In this document: in pieces, positions 46,305 to 54,956 of the stretch
How the letters are laid out: every line of letters begins with the position of its first letter
Numbering within the stretch: the first letter of the stretch is position 1
Source: Gluconacetobacter tumulisoli
GTDB taxonomy: Bacteria > Pseudomonadota > Alphaproteobacteria > Acetobacterales > Acetobacteraceae
DNA length: 64,000 nt
Reading direction: 5' to 3'
Assembly (NCBI RefSeq): GCF_014174155.1
Contig: NZ_JABEQM010000002.1
Location: 1-64,000, forward strand
Notes under the pieces: model-generated
What the model saw: only the letters and a program-made list of their open reading frames with translations
Databases searched by the model: none
What the model was told of the DNA's origin: nothing
Position numbers and translations under genes: made by a program

Positions 46305-46724
46305 TTACCGCCTATAGTCCCGTGGGAAATGGCCGTTTCCAATTCTTGGAAGGCAAGATATTTTATCGCAGATTTGGGATGCAATGTCTTCCGTTATGAA
46401 AATATTATGATATTCCTTTATATCATCTCCAATCTCATGTTCTCTATATTGTAAATTCAAGGCGAATCTTATTTGATCCTTGAGAAAGTGAAGACCCATC
46501 AGACATTTATCTGCGCTGTCTTGGTCAGGCGATTTATAGCCAGAACGTACCTCAAATGGATCTTTGGCTTTGTCTATAAAATACCAATCAAGCCCCCAAT
46601 CATGACATGATTGAACAATACGCCAGAACGCCTGTTGTTTTCTTCCCGAATATAAAACGAACCGGGATTTGAACGCATTATTGAAATTGAAATATTCTTC
46701 CTGCATCTTTTCCCTCTTCTCCAA
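46305..46724 (-). CDS. AT-rich orphan gene, cargo of the element
   Basis: A 139-residue protein without a family I recognise. It starts MEKREKMQEEYFNFNNAFKS, is rich in aromatic and charged residues and has no signal peptide or membrane segment. Base composition is about 35-40% GC by eye, far below the flanking 60-70%. The position between integrase and replication genes is where satellite-like elements carry late-acquired cargo, often defence or anti-defence genes. That function is only suggested by position. It could also start at the second ATG (46706). Confidence 0.6.
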   Translation of the reverse strand: MEKREKMQEEYFNFNNAFKSRFVLYSGRKQQAFWRIVQSCHDWGLDWYFIDKAKDPFEVRSGYKSPDQDSADKCLMGLHFLKDQIRFALNLQYREHEIGDDIKEYHNIFITEDIASQICDKISCLPRIGNGHFPRDYRR

Positions 46725-46851
46725 CGGCTTCGCGATGGCAAGAATATTCCTTGTCAGCCGTATGTCATGTCCCTATTTTCACACGCACTCCATGATCACG
46801 TCATACATCGCGGCTCTGGCCCGCCGGGCGCAGCTGGGGCGCGTTGCTTGC

Positions 46852-48237
46852 TTACAGACGCAGCGGCACCACATTGTCGGTTTCCGAACTTTCTGCCCTC
46901 CCTTTCGCCACAGCCAAGACATGCCCTGCCCAGGTGGCCAGTGCTTCCGCCCGTTCATCCTCGAACTGGTGCCGCTGGTAGATCATCGCGACGGCGCCCA
47001 GCGCCTTCGGCTTATGGCTCAAGATCAGGTCGGCAACATGCGGCGGGACCTTCAGCCGGGCCAGCGTCGTGACGCCCGTTCGGCGGAGGTCGTGCAACTG
47101 CCATTCGGACGCCGGCAGGGCGTCAGCCTTCTTTCCCGGCTTTTTTGCCCCTGCCCCGGCCGCACCGTCCGCACGGAGACCTTGCTTTTTCGGGCCTAGA
47201 CTGGCTTCCGCGTCGTTCGGGGCCATTTCCTCGCGCACGCGTTCACGAAGACGCTCGACGGCCTTCTGGACACCAGAAACGACAGTGCGTCCGGTCGTGG
47301 TGAACACGAACGGCGTCAGTTCACCCGTCTCCGGATCGAGATGCCGGGGCAGTGCGGCCAGGACCGCACGCGCTTCCGGCGCCAGGTGAACGAGATGCGC
47401 CTGACCGTTCTTCGATCGTTCCGGCGGCAGCGTCCAGATGGCGCCATCTGGCGACAGTTCGGACCAACGCATCCCCAGCACCTCCGCGCGGCGCTGCAAT
47501 GTCAGGATCAGCAGGCGGAAGTATGGGCCGAAAGGATAGGCCATGGCGCTGGCGCCCCGCCAGATCGCGCTGAGTTCCGCATCCGTCAGCACCCGGTCCC
47601 GCGACACCTCGCGACTGTCGATCACGGCACCATCGAACGGATTGAGCTCCAGAAGGCGCCGGTTCACCGCCCAGGCGAACATCGCATGGCCATAAGCGCG
47701 CAGACGCCGCGCCGTAGTCGAACGGTCCCGATCGATCGTATCCAGCCGAAGCTGGACGGTCGCGGCATCGAGGTCCTGGGCGGGCATGGCAAGGGCGGAC
47801 GCGAAGTGACGCCGGATCGCACCGCCGGCATCCCGCCGGTGCGCGGCACTTGCATCCTTCAGGGGGCCGGCAAGCCACCGATCGACCAAGTCATCCAGGG
47901 CAAGCCCTTCGCGAACGGCGGCCTTTCGTCGGGCGTCGGCCTCTGCAAGCGCCTGGGCGCGGGCCGCCTGCCGTTCCCCGGCGGGATCACGGCCCGCAAG
48001 ATACTGGCCCCGCGCGACCTCGGCCAGTTTCCGCGCGGCGGCTGGCGTCAATTCGCCATAGGTGCCCAGCACCAGGCGCCGGATCCGGCCGGCAATGGAA
48101 TACTGGAACAGGAAGGTCTTGGTTCCGGTGACATTCACGCGGACACCGAAGCCCTTCAGTTCGTCGTCCATGAACAGCACGTCCCGCTTCCCCGGCGGGC
48201 AGGCCAACGCGTCGATTTCCCGCTTTCCGAGCCTCAT
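46852..48237 (-). CDS. int: Tyrosine integrase of the tRNA-Thr element
   Basis: A 461-residue P4-type integrase. The N-terminal DUF4102 arm-binding domain spans MRLGKREIDALACPPGKRDV to about residue 85. The catalytic domain has Arg249 (LTLQRRAEVLGMRW), His382 and Arg385 (LHDLRRTGVTTL), His408 (ILSHKP) and the nucleophile Tyr420 (AMIYQRHQF). A roughly 35-residue Ala/Lys-rich insertion precedes the His-x-x-Arg motif. The start at MRLGK is chosen; a GTG 27 nt upstream lies in the iterated motifs. It reads inward from the right end next to attR. Confidence 0.95.
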   Translation of the reverse strand: MRLGKREIDALACPPGKRDVLFMDDELKGFGVRVNVTGTKTFLFQYSIAGRIRRLVLGTYGELTPAAARKLAEVARGQYLAGRDPAGERQAARAQALAEADARRKAAVREGLALDDLVDRWLAGPLKDASAAHRRDAGGAIRRHFASALAMPAQDLDAATVQLRLDTIDRDRSTTARRLRAYGHAMFAWAVNRRLLELNPFDGAVIDSREVSRDRVLTDAELSAIWRGASAMAYPFGPYFRLLILTLQRRAEVLGMRWSELSPDGAIWTLPPERSKNGQAHLVHLAPEARAVLAALPRHLDPETGELTPFVFTTTGRTVVSGVQKAVERLRERVREEMAPNDAEASLGPKKQGLRADGAAGAGAKKPGKKADALPASEWQLHDLRRTGVTTLARLKVPPHVADLILSHKPKALGAVAMIYQRHQFEDERAEALATWAGHVLAVAKGRAESSETDNVVPLRL

Positions 48238-48247
48238 GCGATGGCCC

Positions 48248-48376
48248 GGAACACCTTGGAACACCTTTCAAAACCCAAGGTGTTCCGGTGCTCCATCCAA
48301 AAAAACACAGTAAAAACAATATATTACTATGTGTGGAACACCTAGAACACATAGAACACCACATTTTATGTGTTCC
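48248..48376. repeat. Iterated GGAACACC motifs, right cluster
   Basis: Seven copies of the motif seen at the left end. Two are at 10-nt period (48248, 48258), one is in the opposite orientation at 48279, three are at 9-nt period (48334, 48343, 48352; GGAACACC, AGAACACA, AGAACACC) and one is opposite at 48369 (TGTGTTCC). The 9-nt triplet is the mirror image of the left triplet. The cluster begins 11 nt before the integrase start codon, so its binding protein could control int. Confidence 0.75.
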
Positions 48377-48413
48377 CCACGTTCGTTCATGACACGTCCC
48401 ATGCCATCCGATC

Positions 48414-48432
48414 TCCGGACTGTTTCCGGACT
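48414..48432 (+). repeat. Tandem 19-bp end repeat, right copy
   Basis: Identical to 41311-41329 and in the same orientation, 133 bp inside attR. Candidate integrase arm site or trace of an earlier element end. Confidence 0.65.
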
Positions 48433-48564
48433 CTTTCGAACCCGTATTCCGTGCATTTTGCTGCGTCTCGTTGCGCGATGCCAGTCCATAGAGCACCGGA
48501 AAGATTGAACGTTTTTCGTCTGTTTGCGCGTCTTTGCGTTCTGGTGCATGTTGCGCCTATATGT

Positions 48565-48612
48565 TTCGTAATCAGTAGGTCCTCGGTTCAATTCCGAGTG
48601 TCGGCACCATTT
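48565..48612 (+). repeat. attR: 48-bp direct repeat of tRNA-Thr 3' end
   Basis: Exact copy of 41199-41246; it lacks the 5' half of the tRNA and is therefore not a functional tRNA gene. Confidence 0.93.
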
Positions 48613-48861
48613 TTTCTTGATATCAACATGTTGGATGGCGAAATATCGCCATCAGCCACAGGCGCGGACGCCTGGTTGCCCCAGCATGGCGCTACCGGCC
48701 CGAGCACGACCGGCATGGCGGCAGGACGTCCGGGGACCGCATGAAGGCGTATTCGCACGGGTCCCGGCCACGACGCACGATATCACCCGGTATCACCGCA
48801 GGTTCCGGCATCCGGACCTGCCGTCCCCGAAGCCCGTGCGGCCGGGAGCCGATCGTCGTTC

Positions 48862-49038
48862 CTACGGGGTCAGATGGCTCAGCACGTCATCGGCGAGCGT
48901 GATCAGCGCCACCAGAACGGACAAAAGCGAGACCACGGGCCATAGCCACTGGTCCTGCCCGCGGAAGACGAGGGCGTCCTGCGGTTTGTCCTGAAGCGGG
49001 CACAGCCCGAACGCACTCCGGTGCGCGCAGGCCTGCAT
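48862..49038 (-). CDS. Possible small single-span membrane protein
   Basis: A 58-residue reading frame from ATG 49038 with one strongly hydrophobic segment near the C-terminus (WLWPVVSLLSVLVALITLAD) after a hydrophilic start. The frame remains open to an ATG at 49107. There is no convincing ribosome binding site for either start. It sits alone in DNA right of the integrative element. It may be real only because of the clean membrane helix. Confidence 0.3.
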   Translation of the reverse strand: MQACAHRSAFGLCPLQDKPQDALVFRGQDQWLWPVVSLLSVLVALITLADDVLSHLTP

Positions 49039-49368
49039 GTCATCGTCGTCGGATGTTCCAGGGCCGCCCGGCGTGCCTGGCCGTGTGAATCGCTCACCGC
49101 ACATCATCCGCGTCCCATACCGAAAGCACAGCTCGTCACTCCTGAACCCGTTCGCACGATCTTCGCGTGATGCCGCGCAGTGGCGCCCTTCCTTGACGGA
49201 TTGGTCAGGATCGTATCAGTCCCGTAACCTTCCAGTCTACGGCGAAATCACGGGTGAAATCACGTTCCGGCCGCAACGGGCGCGCGCCAGGCATCACGCC
49301 GCGGGAAACACCCCACGTTCAGGCTCCGGCACAACGACACCCGACCTCGCCGCGGACAGGCCGTGATG
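49039..49368. other. Stretch without a recognisable gene
   Basis: I see no protein-like frame with a ribosome binding site, no RNA gene and no clear repeat here. It separates the possible small membrane protein from the small-gene run at 49369-50036. Confidence 0.5.
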
Positions 49369-49557
49369 CTACCGATTCAATGGCCCGCGACGGGCCGCTT
49401 CATCGGCCTCATCGTCTTCATCCTCATCATCATCCTCGTCTTCGTCCTCATCCGGCCGGGGACCGGGCGTGTCGCCCGGGGGCGGCACGGGCCAGGGCGG
49501 CACCGGAACCGGAGGTTCGGGACGTTGGCCATCTTGAAGCACCGGGATTCTCGACAT
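49369..49557 (-). CDS. Small Pro-rich acidic protein (small-gene run, third)
   Basis: A 62-residue protein: MSRIPVLQDGQRPEPPVPVP, a proline-rich middle, then a run of Asp/Glu (DEDEDEDDDEDEDDEADE) and a short basic end. A purine-rich GAGGAGGGAGGG lies just upstream of the ATG, an unusually strong ribosome binding site. No signal peptide. It is the last of three similar-sized minus-strand genes with the same type of leader. Function unknown. Confidence 0.5.
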   Translation of the reverse strand: MSRIPVLQDGQRPEPPVPVPPWPVPPPGDTPGPRPDEDEDEDDDEDEDDEADEAARRGPLNR

Positions 49558-49589
49558 CGCACCCTCCCTCCTCTCTCGGATTACATCGG

Positions 49590-49760
49590 CTATTTGGTTC
49601 GCCCGCCGTTCCAGCGCGGCGGCCGGCCAGGCAGTGGCGCCTCCTTCGGGTCACGGGCGGGAAGGTCATCGGCGCGGCGTTCGTCCGCATTGTGCGCCGC
49701 CCGCCGGCGGATGTCCTTTCGATTCCCTCCCGATATGTCTTTCTTTTTACCAGACCTCAT
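49590..49760 (-). CDS. Small basic protein, 56 residues (small-gene run, second)
   Basis: Read directly from the minus strand: ATG at 49760, TAG at 49590-49592. It begins MRSGKKKDISGGNRKDIRRR and continues with RAAHNADERR-type hydrophilic sequence, ending PRWNGGRTK. The leader has AAGAGGAGGG 9 nt before the ATG. The protein is rich in Arg, Lys and Asp with no hydrophobic core, so it may be disordered or nucleic-acid binding. It lies between two Pro-rich small genes on the same strand and is easily missed because of its length. Confidence 0.5.
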   Translation of the reverse strand: MRSGKKKDISGGNRKDIRRRAAHNADERRADDLPARDPKEAPLPGRPPRWNGGRTK

Positions 49761-49847
49761 GACACCGTCCCTCCTCTTCCAGGGACATGGAGAAGGTCCA
49801 GTCGGCCGGTAAGGGGACCGCGGCGAAAATTCGACCTGGTCCCCGGT

Positions 49848-50036
49848 CTATCCGCCCCGCTCCGGACGGACTTCCGTCCGGGTGTAGGGATCCGGCTCCA
49901 GCGGCGGCTCATGCTCGTGCGGCGGCGGAGGCGGTCCTGCCGGCTTGTGCGGATCGACGCCCGGCGGCACCCGATCGGGCACGGGCGGCTCGGCGGGCGG
50001 AGGCTTGGGGGAATCTGCAGGATCGGACGGGCTCAT
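49848..50036 (-). CDS. Small Pro-rich protein (small-gene run, first)
   Basis: A 62-residue protein, about one third proline: MSPSDPADSPKPPPAEPPVP and onward with PPPPPHEHEPPLEPDPYTRT near the end. GAGGGAGAG lies just upstream of the ATG. It resembles the product of 49369-49557 in length, proline content and leader. No function can be assigned. Confidence 0.45.
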   Translation of the reverse strand: MSPSDPADSPKPPPAEPPVPDRVPPGVDPHKPAGPPPPPHEHEPPLEPDPYTRTEVRPERGG

Positions 50037-50165
50037 CGGCGCTCTCCCTCGGGCATGACGGTAAGCGACGCCGCCGCATCAGGTTCCATGGCCCGTCCTG
50101 AAATCCGAGGATCTGCCGGGCGCTGGCTTGGACAGGAACCTGTCGACGCGTCAATGCCGCCCCTG

Positions 50166-50381
50166 TCACATGCCTTGCATCATATCGAATGTCTTCATCC
50201 CGCCGACCGCCTCGTGGATCCGTTTGCGAATCACGAGGCTGACGCGGCAATTCGACCTGACCCGATCTCGCCATCGATCATCGATGCCGGCCCGGAGCCT
50301 GCGCCACATGAGGGGAATGCCGAAACGCTCCGTTTCCGCGACGAAGCAGCCCGTCATATCCTCCGTTTCGCCCGGCAGCAT
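50166..50381 (-). CDS. Hypothetical 71-residue protein
   Basis: A frame of 71 residues (MLPGETEDMTGCFVAETERF and onward, with an Arg-rich middle WRRLRAGIDDRWRDRVRSNC) preceded by GAGGGG about 5 nt before the ATG. Composition is protein-like and it continues the run of small minus-strand genes. The opposite strand is also open here, so the call is tentative. Confidence 0.35.
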   Translation of the reverse strand: MLPGETEDMTGCFVAETERFGIPLMWRRLRAGIDDRWRDRVRSNCRVSLVIRKRIHEAVGGMKTFDMMQGM

Positions 50382-50411
50382 GAGTCCCCTCAGAGGCTGC
50401 CTGACTCTCCC

Positions 50412-51863
50412 TTAGAATATATAGCGCAACCGAAGCCCGAGGACGCTGAGATTCTTGACCTTCCTTTCCAGGTTCGGATTGATGATGTATTGAAAATCCG
50501 GCTGTACCCACAGGCCCTGATCGACATGGAAGTTATACGTTGCCTCGACAACGGTGGCGGAGCTCTGCGGAGAAAGCGCGTTTGAAGGAAGCGTTTTTCC
50601 GAGTTGATAATCGAGCTTCTGCGCCGCGACGAGCGCCGAACTGGCGGTGACATGGTTGACAACGACGCCGAAAACGTCACCGCGGCGGCCGGGGATCAGA
50701 CCACGGTCGGACAGGCCCAGATAATATTGATGTTCATAAGGTGAGTTATGGGGCGTGTTATGCACATATCCCGCCATGAGATACAGGCCGTCATAGGCGC
50801 CTCGCCCATGCCGGATGATCATCTGATCCATTGTGACCCATACCTGGATCTTGCCGCGGCCCGTTCGCGCGGGCTGTCCGGTGAGGGGTAACGGGTTGCC
50901 GTGGATATCCTCATAGTAATAGGGGTACGGTGACGAATCGTACGCTGCGGCGATTTTGTAATGGCCCATCAGCGCATGCGGCCCAAAGACGGGAATGAAG
51001 CCGATTTCAAAGGGAACGAAGACGCCGGTATAGGTATTGGTATTGAAATCAAAACCGGTGCGGTCATATTTCGGCTGCCCGATGCCGCGATTGACGCCAT
51101 ATACGCCGCCTTGCAGATATAATCCGTGCAGGGGCCATACACGCAGCCGTGCCGCATAGACGCCATTCGGATAGTTGGAATAGCCGGTGGCACCCTTGGT
51201 TTCCGTTTTCGGGTTTCCGCAGATGGAATTGTTCATGAACGTGCAGTACAGGGGCGATGTCGAGAAATCGATATTGACCGGCATGTAACCGAAAGCCAGC
51301 TGCATGCGATGGTTCATAAGGTCCTGCGTACCATACATATACACAAGGTGAACGACCACGTTGCCGCCGCCGCCATAGATTTCCTGGACATTGGTCACCG
51401 CCCGGTCGCCGGCATCCGTCGAGAGATTATGCCCGGCACGATTGACGAACGCCGTGTGCGTTATAAATCCTTTCCAGCCAACCAGCTTTTCCCAACTCAG
51501 ATTGATCTGTGCGGCGATCTGATGCGTATAGCTGGCCGATCCCGTCACATTGGTCCGGCCACCATTCAGGATGATGCCGCTTTCACTGATATAATCCAGC
51601 CCCAGGCCGATTCCCTGGTCCGCCAGCCTGGCCAGCATCCCCTTCCCGTTGAGCAACGAATGCTCGCTGTTGGGCGTGAAGGGCGTGTTGTCGTACGATG
51701 TCGGCGTATCAAGAAAGGAGGTGGGGCCACTGGGGGAGGACAGGCCGGCGTACGGCGATGCCGGGGCGGCCATGCCGGAGTTCTGATACAGAAAAAGAAA
51801 GAGACTCGCGACGAGGAAGGATTTCCTCTTTCCGATACGAGAAAGAAGACAAGAAAGGGACAT
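50412..51863 (-). CDS. OprB-family carbohydrate-selective porin
   Basis: A 483-residue outer-membrane protein. A signal peptide (KRKSFLVASLFLFLYQNSGM, cleavage near AAPASP) is followed by alternating amphipathic strands such as LGLDYISESGIILNGG and GLYLMAGYVHNTPHNSPYEH. The ending LSVLGLRLRYIF has the terminal aromatic needed for BAM insertion. OprB porins admit sugars and are abundant in acetic acid bacteria, often near quinoprotein dehydrogenases. GC content is visibly lower than in the neighbours, which may indicate recent acquisition. The gene is monocistronic with a 279-nt gene-free region upstream. Confidence 0.88.
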   Translation of the reverse strand: MSLSCLLSRIGKRKSFLVASLFLFLYQNSGMAAPASPYAGLSSPSGPTSFLDTPTSYDNTPFTPNSEHSLLNGKGMLARLADQGIGLGLDYISESGIILNGGRTNVTGSASYTHQIAAQINLSWEKLVGWKGFITHTAFVNRAGHNLSTDAGDRAVTNVQEIYGGGGNVVVHLVYMYGTQDLMNHRMQLAFGYMPVNIDFSTSPLYCTFMNNSICGNPKTETKGATGYSNYPNGVYAARLRVWPLHGLYLQGGVYGVNRGIGQPKYDRTGFDFNTNTYTGVFVPFEIGFIPVFGPHALMGHYKIAAAYDSSPYPYYYEDIHGNPLPLTGQPARTGRGKIQVWVTMDQMIIRHGRGAYDGLYLMAGYVHNTPHNSPYEHQYYLGLSDRGLIPGRRGDVFGVVVNHVTASSALVAAQKLDYQLGKTLPSNALSPQSSATVVEATYNFHVDQGLWVQPDFQYIINPNLERKVKNLSVLGLRLRYIF

Positions 51864-52142
51864 GACAGTTTTCCTGCTCTTGTGAATGTCCTGAAATTTT
51901 CATCATTCGACGGATCGAAAGAACCGTTACGATACGAACACGTGTCTGCTCTTGCGGTTATCTCCTCCGTCTCGCCTCCGACATGAATGCAGAGCTGCTA
52001 TCCACTGCGCTTTTAACATTCACGCCTGCCGTTTGGCCTGCATCGGCAGCCCTTCAACATGATTTGAAAGGCGCTTCGCCACATGTTGGGTTCTGGGGCC
52101 CGCGACCCTCGCCGGGGTTCGGAGCGACCTCCCGCGCAGGCT

Positions 52143-52664
52143 TCAGGTCGGGCGCAACGCGTCGCGATAGCGGCGCGCGCGGTCCCGATAGGACAGGCTG
52201 GCACGCTTCATCATCGCGTCGTGTTCCGCGGTGACGGCACCGACGACCGTCCCCGGCCGGCCACGTATCACCGACCCGTCCGGAAAACTCTTGCCTTCCG
52301 GAATCAGGCTGCCTGCCGCGACCAGGCAGTTCCGGCCAATCCGCGCGCCGTTCATGATGACAGAACCCATGCCGATCAGCGACCCGGCACCGATCCGGCA
52401 GCCATGCAGGACGACCATGTGCCCGATGGTCACGTCCTCGCCGACTTCCAGCGGAAATCCCGGGTCTGTGTGCAGGACGGAATTATCCTGCACGTTGCTG
52501 CCGGCGCCGATGGCAATGATCTCGGAATCGCCGCGCAGGACGGCACCGAACCAGACGCTCGCCGCCGCGCCCAGGGTAATCGCGCCGATCAGGGTGGCGT
52601 TCGGCGCCACATATCCGACCTCGGCAGACAGGTCGGGTGTCCGTCCGTCGAATTCAAACAGCAT
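52143..52664 (-). CDS. Gamma carbonic anhydrase-like (PaaY/CaiE-type) hexapeptide protein
   Basis: A 173-residue left-handed beta-helix protein. Hexapeptide turns such as VGYVAPNATLIGAITLGAAA and IIAIGAGSNVQDNSVLHTDPG carry the metal-binding histidines together with VTIGHMVVLHGCRIGAGSLI. The family includes gamma carbonic anhydrases and the thioesterase-like accessory proteins PaaY and CaiE. The cluster with a CaiB-type CoA transferase and a crotonase favours the accessory role. The ATG at 52664 has GAGGAAAG upstream and overlaps the GntR gene by 11 nt; 52676 is an alternative start. Confidence 0.87.
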   Translation of the reverse strand: MLFEFDGRTPDLSAEVGYVAPNATLIGAITLGAAASVWFGAVLRGDSEIIAIGAGSNVQDNSVLHTDPGFPLEVGEDVTIGHMVVLHGCRIGAGSLIGMGSVIMNGARIGRNCLVAAGSLIPEGKSFPDGSVIRGRPGTVVGAVTAEHDAMMKRASLSYRDRARRYRDALRPT

Positions 52665-53337
52665 CTCTTTCCTCATTCCCGTCCAGCGAGGCCAGGGCGA
52701 TCCGCACGCTGGTCCCCGCGATATGATCGCGCATCAATTGCGAAAGGCGCGCGCCGTCGCGCTGCGCCAGGGCATCCATGATTTCGGCATGTTCCGCGAC
52801 CGCGACAGCCCAGTCGCGGTCGCATTTCTTCAGGATGAAGCGGCAGGCATGAATGCGCGTCAGGACCTGCTGATACATCTCGGACAGGGCCGGATTGCGC
52901 GCCAGCGCGAAGATGGTTTCGTGAACCTTCCTGTTCTGGCGCAGATAACGATGTTCGTCGCGCCGTATGTAGCTGTCCATCATCTGGTCGTGCAGGTCGC
53001 GCATCCGCTGGATGTCGCGCGCATCGGCCCGCGCGCAGGCCAGTTCGCCGGCCAGGCCTTCCAGCGCGCCCATGATAGGAAACAGGTCGCGGATATCGGC
53101 CTTGGTAATCTGTGCGACGATCGCCCCGCGCCGCGGCAGCAGCTCGATCAGCCCCTCGGACGCCAGGACTTTCAGCGCCTCGCGCAACGGGGTCCGCGAG
53201 ATGCCGAACCGGTCGCACAGGGCACGTTCGGCGATCTTCTGCCCGGGCACCAGCACGCCGTCCAGGATCATGCCGCGTATCGCGGTCGTGACCGTGTCGT
53301 GAAGGTTCAGGCGCGGAACGATCGTCGGCATATTCAT
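52654..53337 (-). CDS. GntR-family regulator, FCD subfamily
   Basis: A 227-residue regulator. The winged helix is seen in GQKIAERALCDRFGISRTPL and REALKVLASEGLIELLPRRG, and the C-terminal helical FCD ligand domain holds acidic and histidine positions (for example NRKVHETIFALARNPALSEM and HAEIMDALAQRDGARL). It lies between the MFS transporter and the gamma-carbonic-anhydrase-like gene in one operon and probably controls it and the divergent CoA-transferase operon in response to the imported acid. Confidence 0.92.
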   Translation of the reverse strand: MNMPTIVPRLNLHDTVTTAIRGMILDGVLVPGQKIAERALCDRFGISRTPLREALKVLASEGLIELLPRRGAIVAQITKADIRDLFPIMGALEGLAGELACARADARDIQRMRDLHDQMMDSYIRRDEHRYLRQNRKVHETIFALARNPALSEMYQQVLTRIHACRFILKKCDRDWAVAVAEHAEIMDALAQRDGARLSQLMRDHIAGTSVRIALASLDGNEERDAV

Positions 53338-53400
53338 GGCACGGGGGCCCTCCAGCCAGTCAGGGCGTGGCGCGGGTGCGCCATGCCGGGCGCGTTGTCG

Positions 53401-54741
53401 TCAACTGCCATGGGCATTGCCGATCGTATGTACCGGCACGGGCGACGAAGGCGCCGCGTCCGGCCCCGAGGGCAGGTAATGAAACGCCAGCGCAGCCCCC
53501 AGCAGCAGCAGGACCACCGGACCATAGAACGGCAGGCTGTAGCTGTGCGACAATTGAATGATCAGGCCGAACGCGAACGGCGACAGGATGCCGGCGATCG
53601 CCGAGCCCGTGTTCATGATTCCGCTGCTGGTGCCTGCGTATCGGGGGGCCATGTCCATCGGAATCGCCCAGATCGGTCCCACGGTCAATTCCAGGAAGAA
53701 GAAGGCCGCTGCCAGCGCGATGCCGATCGCCGTAAGGCTGTGGACGAACAATGCGGGCAGCAGACAGACCATGGAACCGATCATGCTGACGATGATGACC
53801 TGACGCCGGGCCTGCGGCAGGTTGCCATGCCGGCGATACAGGTAATCGGTGAACAGGCCGCCACAGGTATCGCCGACCACGCCGGCGGCGAACACGCCGA
53901 ATGAAAAGACGGCGGTATGTTTCAGGTCCAGCCCGTACGCCTGCACGAAGAAGCTGGGAAGCCACGTGATATACAGCCACAACGTCCAGTTGTAGCAGAA
54001 ATAGATCAGCGTCGCCGGCATCATCGCACGCACCAGTGCGCGCCATGGCACGTCGCCGGCCCGCGCCCCCGCCCGGGGCGGCTCGATAACCGGAAGTTCG
54101 GCCAGGTCGCCGGCGGTAATGGCAGGATGTTCGGCAGGCCGGTCGCGGAACATGATGGCCCAGGCCAGCGTCCAGCCCAGGCTGACGCAGCCCAGCACCA
54201 TGAACGCCCCCCGCCAGCCCAGCCACAGGGCCACCATCACGGTCAGCGGCGGTGTCAGGGCATTCGCCAGGCGCGACGAGGAATGCATCATGCCCTGGGC
54301 ATAGCCGCGCCGGTTGGACGGGACCCATGCGGCGACGGCGCGCGTGGCGGCCGGGAAGGTCGCGCCCTCGCCGATGCCCAGCAGGACCCGGATCGCGATC
54401 AGCGAGAACAGGCCCCCCACCACCCCGGTAAGGATGGTCGCCAGCCCCCAGATGATGCCGCAGAACACCAGCGTCCGGCGCGGGCCCAGGCTGTCGGCCA
54501 GGCTGCCGCCCGCGATCTGCAGCAGCGCATAGGGATAGCCGAAGGCGGACAGCGCCAGCCCCAGCTGCATGTTCGACAGATGAAGATCGTGCGCCATCAT
54601 CGGCGCCAGCGTCGAGATGTTCACGCGATCGACATAGGTGATGAAATACATCAGGCAGACCAGGCCGAAGACCCGGCCCGGCGCGGTCGTGAAGGTGTGA
54701 CGAAGATAGGCGGTTGGCTTCGACGTCTTGCCCTGAAACAT
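53401..54741 (-). CDS. MFS transporter, anion:cation symporter (ACS) type
   Basis: A 446-residue, 12-helix transporter. RVFGLVCLMYFITYVDRVNI begins the first helix, with LSAFGYPYALLQIAGGSLAD and GPRRTLVFCGIIWGLATILT after it; VDRVNIS and the GxLaDrlGpRr-like loop are the ACS signature of proton symporters for sugar acids, phthalate or tartrate. The start MFQGKTSK is selected. It heads the minus-strand operon with GntR and the hexapeptide protein, and is divergent from the CaiB-type gene across 215 bp, which likely contains the GntR operators. Confidence 0.9.
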   Translation of the reverse strand: MFQGKTSKPTAYLRHTFTTAPGRVFGLVCLMYFITYVDRVNISTLAPMMAHDLHLSNMQLGLALSAFGYPYALLQIAGGSLADSLGPRRTLVFCGIIWGLATILTGVVGGLFSLIAIRVLLGIGEGATFPAATRAVAAWVPSNRRGYAQGMMHSSSRLANALTPPLTVMVALWLGWRGAFMVLGCVSLGWTLAWAIMFRDRPAEHPAITAGDLAELPVIEPPRAGARAGDVPWRALVRAMMPATLIYFCYNWTLWLYITWLPSFFVQAYGLDLKHTAVFSFGVFAAGVVGDTCGGLFTDYLYRRHGNLPQARRQVIIVSMIGSMVCLLPALFVHSLTAIGIALAAAFFFLELTVGPIWAIPMDMAPRYAGTSSGIMNTGSAIAGILSPFAFGLIIQLSHSYSLPFYGPVVLLLLGAALAFHYLPSGPDAAPSSPVPVHTIGNAHGS

Positions 54742-54956
54742 TATCGGCCTCGTTTCTTGTTTTTCTTGTTTCCGCCGTCGTCGTCCGAACCTGCAGAATG
54801 ACTGACGCGGCGTATCCCGGCCTCTCACAGAACGGAGTACTCTCGCCCCGACTCTGCCGGAATGCTTGTAGCACACCGGCAATGTGAATTATGAATGCAA
54901 AATACCAATACCCGTTCAATCACGAAGACGGGATGAAACACGGAGGGTTCGCGACG

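Noticed and set aside
48617-48994. 125-codon plus-strand frame after attR
   Set aside because: Composition is shadow-like and it lacks a ribosome binding site; the opposite strand has a cleaner membrane segment.
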